A stretch of 64,000 nucleotides of DNA. Origin: Chrysopilus asiliformis (Eukaryota > Arthropoda > Insecta > Diptera > Rhagionidae). Location of the stretch: contig OZ035962.1 of assembly GCA_964034945.1 (NCBI GenBank), forward strand, positions 74,973,597 through 75,037,596. The letters run 5' to 3'. Both the position numbers and the translations under genes were made by a program. Below, piece after piece: positions 1-12,300 of this stretch. Every line of letters starts with the position of its first letter. Positions within the stretch are counted from its first letter, which is position 1. The notes beneath the pieces are model-generated. The model was not told the origin of the DNA and searched no databases. It saw nothing but the letters and a program-made list of their open reading frames with translations.

Positions 1-140
1 CATAGCGGTGAAAGTCTTAATAAATAGGACCCAGAAACGCGGGACAACACCTAGTGTAAGCGTGGCTGTGTGTTTTTAAGTACTCCGTCGAGCAGCGTTT
101 CAGCACTGACACACGCCTTTGAGCAGTGCCTGGAGACGGC

Positions 141-148
141 TATAAAAG
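141..148 (+). promoter_or_regulatory. TATA box of the chitin deacetylase gene
   Basis: TATAAAAG lies 168 bases before the ATG at 309. A start near 170 would fit the usual TATA spacing and give a 5' UTR of about 140 bases with no intron. No convincing initiator was found at that distance; ATCAGC at 155 is too close to the TATA box. The core promoter is inferred from position. Confidence 0.5.
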
Positions 149-308
149 AAGGCCATCAGCCATTCTAGTGGCTCTTTTTCATCTAGGAAAAGTTTTCTCA
201 TAAAAAACCACGAAAAAAAGAAAATTTATTTTTCTGTACAAAGGCTTAAACAGCGTTTCTGCATTTTTTTAAAAACTATACTTAGTAGTACTGTGACACA
301 TCCGCAAG

Positions 309-357
309 ATGGCGCGTGTGTTGCATTTAGTTAGTGTTTTTCTATTAATCGCACTTG
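309..357 (+). CDS. verm: Chitin deacetylase exon 1: signal peptide
   Basis: ATG at 309 opens [16 protein letters not shown], a short basic start followed by a hydrophobic core, typical of a secretory signal. The exon stops one base into a codon at donor G|GTAAGT (358). It is too short to show as an ORF. The downstream exon supplies VTSKARVKR, so signal cleavage is probably near residue 19, followed by a basic KR that could be a processing site. Confidence 0.85.
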
Positions 358-3300
358 GTAAGTAGCTTTTGATCAAATCAAAAATATATCTTCAATTTTT
401 TTTTTTAGAATTTAAGTGATTAAGTGCTCTAGTGGTTTAAATACGTAAAAGGTGCGGTAGACATTTTTTTTTTAAATTTCAAACTGGTGGATTGCACAAC
501 TCGAAGAATTAACATACGATCACGATCGATCGTGACCGTTTGAAAGTAGTTTTTTAAATGCCAACCAGTAGAAGTGGTGCAATAAGAATTTTCTGATCGG
601 CTACAACTTTTGCAAAATTATGGAAAAATTCAAATTCGAACTTTCAAAATCACCTCTATTAGCGAATTGCCAAAGCGTATCCAAACTATACAAAATTATA
701 GCAACTGGTCTTTTCACGATAGTTTTTTTTTTGAGATTGACCTAATTTTTTTTTAAATATCCATTTTGCTTAAATCTCTACGGACAACCGAATTAATGAA
801 ATCATTTTGACTTGCAACCAAGAACAAGTTCTATCCACCGACAATAGTTGGTGATCAACATTTCAATCAACCTAACATGCCAACCAAATACCTGAAGATT
901 TTTTCTTTGAAACTTAAGCCATGCGAACACATCAGCTAACGTGTTAATAGTTGGAAGTCAATGCATTTTTTGGTTGACCGTGTGAGTGAAGTTTTAAGGG
1001 TACATGCCGTAAATTGTCGGACCATAAGTAATTTTAAGTTGTAAAAAAGTCGTATCAATGTAAATCCGAATTTATACTATCAATTTTAACAGTAAAACCC
1101 CCTAATTTGGACACTCTTTGCTCGTGACAACCCGATATCGGAAAAGGGAATGCCCATCGGTGTCCCGATAATAGCGGTTTTATTGTAATTTCGAAAAATA
1201 ACCGGTCAGTGGAACGACATTTTTAGGTTTTTACAGTGTCTGTTCCGAATGTTCCTATTTTTAGTGATCATTTTCGCGAGTCACGATGGATATTTGAAGC
1301 TCCGGCTGTAAAAGTGTTAATTGAGACGCCACTATTCCCTATGATACAAGATAGTAAAGTTGTTTAAATCACTTTAGCTTTAAAGAGCAATTCATAAAAG
1401 TTATTAATTACTCCTTCATACTGCAATTGTGGTATTGAACACATAAAAACCAACAGTAAGGAGCGGGGGATAATCTTAACCGCCAATATTGCAGAGCCTA
1501 TCAAAATTTACGTCTAGAACCTACGAGTTTTTCATGCCAACTTGTAACCGACTGTTTGTGTTTCAAATACGAATCGCACCTTATGCAAATTTGCCATAAA
1601 AAAAACCTCCGTCGCCACAGTCATTCAAAGAGTTCAAAAGCACTGCAACATAACTCATGGTAGATGTGGAAAAGTTCATCAAGGCTACGATGCAGTCCAT
1701 TCACCGAGCTAATCTCACCGCATAATTCCAATTAAAACCCATAAAAACGAATGTTGTCTGGTAAATGCAATCCAGTGACCGTTCACAGTTAATGCATTTT
1801 CAATTTGATGGGAACAACAATATTTCCCAGCAACCAATATGCTGCTTCTCGGTTAATTTTTATCTAATGTACACCTAAATGTACTGCCATACGTGATTTG
1901 AATTAAAATTAAATAAACAACTCATCATCGTTGAAACAACCTTTTCAAATGACGACGACGATCTTAATGTTGGCGATGTCAAGGCTTCATCAGCTAAAAG
2001 CAACAAACAATCCATGACAGCCCTAATAACACATGGGGCTTGACGATGATGATAGATTTTAAAACATACCTGTTGCAAAATAATGGAAATTTTTATTAGT
2101 CTTCCATTGACGACGATTAAAGTTAAAATCTTTTATATTAGCGAAATGAGTGTCAAATTGACTACGTAACGCCATTAATTTTTCGGTAAATTGTCAACGG
2201 CTTGGCCTTGTCAAATCAAACTTTTACTTTCTTGCCGGTTGCACCTAGTATACCTTCCGCTAAGATGAGCATCTTGGTCACGTCACGCTTTCTGCCTTTC
2301 ATTTGATACACATTTGAAATTTCAATACATAGTTGTTTAATCTTCGGCGTCACATCGGTGCTTAATATCGGCATTTAAAAGCTAAAACCAATTTCGAATT
2401 TCATTTTGATTGATCAAATTATCATTAAATTCATTTTATTGATATTTTTATAGTAAAAGTAATAAAATTTATAATAATTTGATATTGAGACAAGCGGCGA
2501 CAATTTTTTTTGTGTTTCTCGGTTTCTGTTTCAGACTTTCGATTTTAGGTCATAGTATTTCAACCATAATATGGCCATCAGATAAAAGTAATTTTTAATA
2601 CAATATTTTTGAACTTTCCAAAATGATTTCTGACTTTTAAAATTCTAAACCTTATTTTCCCGAATTTATTCTAATGTAACCCGAAAGTGCATTCTTAGCC
2701 ATGATTTTTTCTCTTCCATTCAAAGCCGTGATGTTTTTAAAATTTGTTTTTATGGGAACGTTTTTAAGGATTATTCCTAAAATTTTCGAAAAGTTTAAAA
2801 AATGTGAAGTCAAAATCAGCTAGAACTCAGCGAGTTCTATTCAGAAATTATTCTTCGAATTTAATTCATCTATCTCAGAATAAGTTCACTTAGGCCCGTT
2901 TGCTGAAACAAGTCATAGCGTCTTATGTTCAACTTAAATTATTTAAGACCCAGAATTTCTACGGTTTAAGTAGGCTAAGCACAACTTAAATTGTTATGAC
3001 TTGTTTCAGCAAACGGGCCTTAGCAAGACTTTTCAGAATTTGAATTTATTCCGGTGGTTTTATATAAAAAATCGTCTTTCCAGAATAAATTTCAGAATTT
3101 TGTGTAGTAGTGTAAACAGTTGTGCAATATGAATTTAGTGTTGCAGAATAAAATTCGCGAAATAATCTGACACTTTATTCTTTAATGTTTTTAATTTAAT
3201 TTTCCTATTTACTTAGATTTTTTTAAAGAATAAATTTAAGTAAATATTTCTGAATTATGATCTTTACTCGATCAATTCGAATAAAAATCATAACTATTTT

Positions 3301-6300
3301 AAAATTTCCCAGCTTACCAATGGTCAACAAAATATAAATAAAAGTTGAAATCTTTATGGATGTTTTTCGTCCGAAATTTTTCGTGTAATAGGTCAAGCAT
3401 ATTGCTCTACACCCCTTACTAGGGAGTCTGTTTCTGACATATGAAAGCTAGCTTCACAATCTGCTTCACAACCCTCATAGCTATAGACCATCGATGAAAG
3501 TACCGATGAAGTATAAGTGAGCGGTGTCGAAACTCATTCAGTGAATTAAAATACGGTTTCCTGAAAATTTTCGCTTATATATCGGGTCTTTCAACAAGGA
3601 CATAACAATTTTGTATTTAAATAAAACACAGAATAATTGAGATATCGGGCTGAAATTTATTCCAGGTGTAGTGGACATGTTACATTTAAGAATGAAATTC
3701 GATGTCGTTCATAGGGCCACCGCGAGCACGTTTGCTGATTGATTCTTTGGAGCCAATTTTCCACCACTCTTCCACACATATCGGCCGGAACGTTGGCAAT
3801 TTCGCGTTCGATATTGTTCCTGAGCTCCTCTAACGTTGTTGGCTTGTTGGCATAAACCAACGACTTAACATAACCCCATAAAAAGAAATCCAACGGCGTT
3901 AAATCGCATGAGCGAGGTGGCCATTCGACCGAACCATCAATTCATTCATCATTTCATTTCATCATTTTCATTATCATTTCATCGAACTCAGAATTTCGGT
4001 AGTAAGTTTTAATAATTTCCAAACGTTGCTCGTTCGTGAACTTCACCATGATAAAAATGTAAACCTTGACTGACGTTTTAGCATTGCCAGATCATAAAAA
4101 AAGTTTTAGGGTGCGTTTTTATTAAAATATAAAATTGTTATGTCCTTATTGAAAGACCCTTTACAAACGATACTAGAGTTAGTGGGAAAGCATTTTGAAA
4201 ATGTATTACATTAGAAAACTGGGTTTTTAAATTTTGTTTATGATTTACTCTTTGGTCTTTTACTTCAGAACTCAGAAGAATTTTTATACTTAGAAGAAGA
4301 AATTTCTTTATATGGATTCATTCCACATACAATATTATTTTGAGTTTAAAAAACTGGGAGTGTTTAAAAAACTAGAAGATTTTTTTGGTTCTATGTTTAG
4401 AATCTGTTGGATTTTCTCATGTCGTGTCGGATGGTGTTATACACTCAAAAAAATAACAAAAACCTCGTTCCTATTGACAAAATTTTGTTTTATGGAATCT
4501 AAAATTTTGTTTTGTTGAATTGATAAAAGAATTGTTTGAAAAATAAAAATTTGTAAATGTAACATTTTTTTGATATTTTGACAAATCCCAATTGACCAAA
4601 TTGGTTGGAAAACCAATTGGATTTCCAATCATCTTGTACCAAGTACCGAAGGTACGATTTATGGAATTTTGACTGGAAATTTAAGATTTTTTCCTGTGAA
4701 AATGGTCCTTTTTGTACCATAAGGTCCATAATTCCAAATGTTCCCACAAATATTCTTAAACTTTATAAAGGAAAATTGCGTGGTACATTTGGACACGGTA
4801 CAAAAATTTTAACATTGATCAATTGGGATTAGGCATTGTTAATTTCACAATTCTTTCATTGATTTAACAAAAAATTATTTGTAAGTTTATTTTTGTTGAA
4901 ATAGCAAATTTTTTGGATAAGCAAAGATTTCCCTCCAAAAATATTTGTTCCAATTGACAATTTTTTGTGATTTTAATAAAAAATTTGGTTAATTTAACAA
5001 TGATTTGATCCATATGACCAATTTTTTCTCTGAGTGCAAAAAAAAACCGAAAATAAACTTACCAGATTCTGATTTGCGAATTTTAATTTTCAAAATGCAA
5101 AAGTCTAGGTCTTCCAACTCACACCGCTACAAAAACAAAAAAACATGACATCGAAGAAAACATGACATCGAAGGGCTACTCATATTTATCATCGATTCAT
5201 TCACCATTCTTTCGTATAAACTCGATTTCTACTTTCCTTGTGGTTTTTTCCTTATTTTTTCCTGATATGTTGTCGAAGGACTCCTTAGGTGTGCGAATCC
5301 GCGAAATTTTGACAGAACAAAATCTATCTATTGGTGAAAACCAAGTTTTGCGGATATGTATAAATTTAAAAAACTAACATTTAACGTATTTATTTCCCTT
5401 GTTTTCCATAATCGTCTTTCAAGTGTCAAAATTAACGCAGGTTATTCTCAGGATGAAATACTGACGTTCGGTTTGGTGAGTGTAAACGTCAAAATTTTGT
5501 TTGAGCACCAAATTATGACAGTTAATAATACCGTTCTGTCAAAATTTTGCGGTTTGGCACACAGTCTTACCCGGCCCTTACACGCGACTATAAAGTCTGT
5601 CAGTAGCACAGACTTCAAATGTCAAATTACTGACAACCAGAGCTGGGCATACTTCAGTACATTTGATACTGCAGTACACGAGCAGTACCAGTACATAGAT
5701 ACTTGTACTGGTCTTGGCACCAGTATCAATACCTTAAGTATTGGTACTGCACGATCAGTACCAGTACTTGAAGTACTTGTAATCGATGCACGGATCCAGT
5801 CCCAGTACAAAAAGTACTGGTACTGGTTTTTTACAATATTTGTATTTTTGTACTGTTTTTTGCAATACCAGTACTTTTTGTACTGGGTTTGGTTTTTGGA
5901 GTACCAGTACTTTTTGTACTGCAAAAGTACTGAAATTTTTGCAAAAGTACTGGAATTTTTGCAAAAGTACTGGCATTTTTTCAAGTACTTTTGCAAAAGT
6001 ACTGGAATTTTTTCAAGTATTTTTCGCGAAAGTACTGATATTTTTCAAGTACATAGCACTGGTACTGGAGTTTCAGTACCAGTACCGATGTTGGTATTTT
6101 TGTACTGCTCAGTCAGAGCAATACCAGTACAAAATTTACTGGTACTGAAATCTCAGTACCAGTACTTTTTGTACTGATACTGAAATGCGGTTAAAAGTAT
6201 CATTACCATATACTGGTACTGATACTTGAGTATTGAGTATTTTGCCCAGCTCTGCTGACAACGCATTAAAATACATTTAGCGAACTGGCAGTCAGTGCAT

Positions 6301-9300
6301 TTACACGAGACTGTGTCAGCGACTATGTCAGCTCTACAGACGCGTGTAAGGGCTGGGTTAGATCGGTCAGTACTTTAACTAAAGTTTCAACTGTACATAA
6401 GAGAATTTCACAATCGCACGGACACACTGCTTCTTTTTCACTTACACAAAGTGAAAAAAATCATGATTTGGAATCTTCTGATGATACTGCTGCTAAAATT
6501 TTAGCAGAGTGAATTTTTTCCAACAGGATAGCTTTCAATGACTGTGTTTAGATTAGACATTTTTTGAGGCACGTCTTTCGCTCCGGCCAAGTGAAGGTGA
6601 GGGACACAGTGGGGAGGGAAACCAAAAAGAGCGAACGAAGTTTAGATTCACTTAAAATTTTCAGTCGCAAACCAGTTTGAGTCTGGTTGTTGACACCTGT
6701 GTCGTTTAGTTTTGTTGATGAAACCGGTTTAGCGAATGAAGATGAAGCGAAGCGTGTGAACACGGCAGAAAAATGACGAAAGACGTGCCGCCTCAAAAAA
6801 AAGGCCTAATGTAAACACAGTAAATGAAGGCTTGCGGGATTGGTCTGGTGGTCTAAGAATTTGACTTAAGTAATCTAACAATTACAATGTGAAATAAATA
6901 GTGTGGTAAAAATCACGTATGCTCGATCTTCGAACATCACAAAAAACCTATTTGATATTAAAAATCATTTGTAGGACATTGCAAAAATTTACGAGTGTGT
7001 ATTAATTTCGAAATATTAAATAAATATCAACATCGTGCCTAATTTACGATTACAAATCAATATATATATTTTTTTTGGATTTTTCACCATTATTATCTCT
7101 TGATGGTGTTTATAAATTTTTATGCAAAATCATAATTTCGCTAAAAGGAAAGTGAAATGATTAGTTATTGAATGCAAATCATGGTAGATATTTGTGTCAC
7201 ACCACCATATAATCTTACAAAGAGACCTATACCTAATCTGTAATGATTGATCTTCAAGAAATCATGATATGTCGATCGGAATTTCATTTCCAGATATATA
7301 TACGAAAGATGTATTACAATTATTTATTACCACATGCCAATTTAATAGCAATCAATAGTAAAACCGAGGACTATTCGATCATCTACGACATTAGATAAAC
7401 CCACCTTAGTTGCATACTGATCATACCAGTTTGATAGGATTTTATTTTTATTTTGTCACTAGTTAAATATTACATAACGCACGTAAGTAACTGTAGATAA
7501 ATGCGGATATGATATCGATTTAAAATATACTCGTATAAAAGTAACAGTTAAACTGGTTTCTAATTGACTGGTTTCACGGAACGTACTGAAAAGAATCCAT
7601 TGATCTGAAAAATAGCATCAGAACTGGATGTGGATGTGGTGTAGCTAGGTGGGTTTGGCATCGGCTAGACGTCGTCGTTATGGTCTGGCTATCGTCATCG
7701 CCATAATTATTGTTATCACCATTTATGTATACATCAGCTTATTTTTTCACGTTGTATGTAAGGGATTATTATATAGAAATGATGGTTTTCTATTTTTTTT
7801 AATAAGCCTGCACTGCTATCAAGGTTATCGAGATAAATGTGGTTTATTTGTTTCCTAGTTAAACTACTATAGTATCCAGTAACAACAAGCGAAAGCAAAA
7901 TGCAACGGGAAGTCTATAGAGTAATCAAGTTTAGGAAACATTCTCGTAGTTGTATGCAATATGCAGGAAGTCTGGAGCAATTATGAAGTGCCTCAAGGAT
8001 CAGTAATGGAACTTTTTCTGTTCACTGAATATGTCAGCAATTTATCCAATTAGTTTGTGCAAATATTCTTTAATTGACTTTAGGTATTTTGAAATGGTTA
8101 AAATCACATCAAATGTCATTTAACTCGATCAATTCCAAAATATACAATAAAAAAATTAGAAATTCACAATCATAAACAAAACAAAAACCCAACGTGACAA
8201 CAAAAAAAAAATCACTTTCATTCGAACCTAATTTTAGCATAAAAAAGATGAGGAAAAATTTATTCACATATTTATAATAAAATTTATTTATCATAAATTA
8301 TGCACACCTCAAAGGTAACGAGTTACTTTGGCAAAAGCCGGTTCTCAGCCTCTTACCAACATCAAATAGCCGCAAAAAGCACATATTTGTTGGAAATTGC
8401 CTTGCGGCTGTTGTATCTTGGTATTTAGCACCGATTAAAACCGGTGAAAGACCATTTCGATGGCTGTCGCCTATACTTTGGTTATGTGATGTGCAAAAAA
8501 CTCAAAAGAATTGCAACGTAATCGATAAAAAATGATCATCTGGCATGCTCAGGTTTGGCCTGCGGTGCGATTTCGATTTCATATGATTTCTCTTTCATTT
8601 TTATTACTGGTAAAATAAATAAAATTTTATATACAAACAGCTGACCAGAGTTAATGAAGAGAAATGAATTTGAAATGTTTGATTACATTTTTTTTGTAGT
8701 ATAGTTTTATAAAATATCTAATATTTTATCGCTTGTAAACATCATTACCATAATTAAAAATGGAGTCCTACCTATTACAAAAAAACTTCTACCGTGCCAA
8801 GAACTTCTGTTAGTCTGTGCTAGCTCCCTAGTTAAGCAGGATCTAATGACGATCACATATACGCAGAGAAAAAATTGGTCGTATCGATAAAATCATTGTT
8901 AAATTACCAAAATTTTCGTCCTTTATCAGCCAATAAAGAAATTTTGTTAAATTAACAAAGAGAAATTTATTCCTCGGTAAATGAAAAATTGGTTATATGG
9001 ATAAAATCACTGTTAAATTAACAAAATCTTTATTAAAATCACAAAAAAGTTGTCAATCAGAACAAATATTTTTGAGGGAAAATCTTTGCTCAACAAAAAA
9101 AATATTTATTTCAACGAAAATAAACTTACAAATGATTTTTTTGTTAAATCAATGAAGTAATTGTGAAATTAACAATGCATAATTTGTCAAAATAACAAAA
9201 AAACTGTTACATTTACAAATTTTGTTTTTCAAACAATTCTTTTATCAATTTAACAAAAAAAAATTTGTTAAGATTCAATAAAACAAATTTTGTCAATAGG

Positions 9301-12300
9301 AACGAAGTTTTTGTTATGATTTTTTTGAGTGTAGCTGCCAAACTAAATAGAAAGTTGTCTCTAGTGAGGATTTCAGAACAGACATGTCTGATCTATTAGG
9401 AGGAACTTTTTCAGGTGTCAAGACATCCACTAAAATATCTAATATTTTGTTATATTTTTATGACATGTAAACCGAGAAATTCTAAAAACGATAAATTATT
9501 TACATGGAGAAGAAAATTATCGGTTGATTCAACTATGTTTCGTGATTAACCAACAATACAATGAATATAGTGAAATTAACTATGGACGTGATTAAATCAA
9601 TGATCGATTTAACGCTGATTAATCAATTATCGTAATTAAATCGACTCATTGTTAATTAATTTTTTAGAGATCACGGAAATTGTTGATTTTAGCACACGGA
9701 TTTGTGATAATTGATCACGAACGTATTAATTAGTTAAGCCATATTTCAATTTTCACGCCCGCGCACTAACCCGCGTCCATACTAGGGATGCGTACGATAC
9801 CTCGATGTTTGCAAAACATCGAGGTATCGTTGAAAAATATCGAGTTTTAACCTCGATGTTGAACAGGACGATATATCGAGGTATCGATGTTGCTATCCAC
9901 GATGTTAGATAATTACTCTTCATAAAATTAGTAGAGAAACTAATTTTAGGACTAGAGGGACTAGTTTTTAGATAGATTTAATATAGCCACTCTACTTAAA
10001 GATTTGTTTAAATTTCCTTTGGTATCAATTTTCGGTTTCATCTTTCTTCAAGATTTCGCAAAAAATACCAGAGCTAGCCATGAAATTTTACAGTTAACCG
10101 GAAGTAACCAAAACGGGGGCTTTTTAAAAACTACGATTTCGTTTTTTGCGATTTATTCCGAAACTAACCATTTTCCAGTAGTCTTATGTATTACAAAGGA
10201 GACAATACAATTTGCTACATTTATGTCTTTTACTAGAACTCTGTATCTCAAGCCGTTATGAAGATATGCCGGTATTTCAAAAAAATAGTTTTTTGCAAAT
10301 GTCTCGAAAACTAACGGATTTTTGGTAGTTCAACGTACAAGAAGCATTAAAACCATGTTAATTCTACCTGGGTGTACTCCACCCACAGTAAAGCATCCGC
10401 CAAGTGGGTAAATTATTTGTTAAATTTAACTTTTTCAAAACATCGGAAAAGCATCGAGGTATCCATGTTTTCAGGACGATGTTTTTGAGACATCGATGTC
10501 GCGTTAAAAAGAACATCGATTTTCGATATATCGAGGTTTTATGAACGATGTTGCATCCCTAGCCCAAACACCTTGACGCCTTAGCGAGTAAAACCATGAA
10601 TTGTGTTGAGCAAAACTATGAATCAGAAATGATTGAATGGTTATATATATATTAATTGTATAGATTATTCTGGCAGACCGAGCAACTTTTGGCTTCCTTT
10701 ATAATTCTTTATAATTGTTATGAGGGTAATTTTAATTGCAATTTCTCTCTCTCGGCGCTAGAACCGGTTTCCGGTCTTGGCCTGCCGCAATGTCTCTCGC
10801 CAGAGGTCCCGGTCACGCGCCGATGTCCTCCAGTTTTGCTTTGCGTCCTGGTCGACGCCGTCTTGTCATCTGAGATAGGGTCTTCCTCGTCACCTTGTTG
10901 TTAATAACCTACCGCAGAAGACTTTCCGAGCCGTGTCACTTTCACTCGGAATTTAGTTGTCATTTATCAAAATGATATAATTTTCATTGTTTAATTAAAC
11001 TACTCTTCATGATTAAATGATCAGGTTCATTGAGAGGGGAAGGGTGACTAGAAAGATTATTGTGTTTGTTTAACAAGGGACGAATTTGTTTTTTTTTACT
11101 CAGTTGACAATAAATGTGATCGCTAATAGACAATGAACGTGATTGTTTAATCAGGTAGAGTAGTTGAATTAAACAATGAAAATTGTGTCATTTCGATAAG
11201 TGACAATGTGTGCTTTGTTGAACTAATCACGAACGAAGTTGATGCAAAATCAATTAAAGAAAAATGAGAAAACGTCTGACCTATTGCACTGAAATTGGAT
11301 AGAAACAGTCACAGAATTATACAAGTATAGTAAATTAATCCATGAGCACTGTCTAACCGAAATGCACAAAAGGTTACCTACGCTATTTTTTTTTGATTTT
11401 TAGAATTGATTTTCCTCAATTATAAGTACAGAAAAACTAAAATTATGTGTTTCGTGTAATTTAATCACAATTAAAATCATTTCAAATTTTTCTAATTTTT
11501 AGTAACAAGTAAAGCGCGAGTGAAACGACAGGATGAAGATGCACCAGCAGAAGATAGTATCGAAGAGCTTTGCCAAGACAGACCTGGCGATGAATATTTC
11601 CGATTGTCAGCAGAAGGTGACTGTCGTGAGGTTGTGAGGTATATACAGTTTTTTTTTAAAACTATATTACTTTAGTTCAATAGATAAATTAGATGTAGAC
11701 ATTTTTTTGGACTGAACCATTTCAAACTGATCATTAGACTTTTAACCCTTGATAGGTATCATCGAGGAAAATCAGATAAAGGGTATCATGGGTAAAAAAA
11801 GCACCCCAGTACATATGTATTACTCAGGCCGAAACTTTTTTTGTGTAATTTGGCGTCACTCATTCCAAATTTTATACTGGTTTGGCTGTATCAGCCATAG
11901 TTTTTGAGATAGCTGGTCTTTAGGTTTTTTTTTTAATTTTCAGAAAAACAAATTACTTTTAACGGGTTAAAGAAACGCATGCAATCAATCGTCGGATAAA
12001 AAATGTCCGTCTGTCTGTTGGTCTGTTGGACACGATAACTTGAGAACGAATAAAGCTATAGAGACTTGAAATTTGACAGAGCGGTTTTTTTTCGTAAAAT
12101 GGGAGGTCGAATTAATTTACGGACAAAATCGGACTACTGAAAACTACTGAAAAATCGGAAATGGAGCCGTTTTTTGCGATTTCCGCGAAAACAAATTCCT
12201 TTATAATGCAGTTTTACATAAGTAATCCATACATTAAAAGTCATTATGACCAGTTTTAAAAAATTTCAATTTAAATATTATAATCAACAATTCTAACTAG

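Noticed and set aside
5356..6177. 273-codon open reading frame, the longest uninterrupted plus-strand frame before the catalytic exon
   Set aside because: It starts outside and runs through the AGTAC-repeat hAT element; the Tyr/Phe/Val-rich text is the repeat in translation, and all frames on both strands are similarly open.
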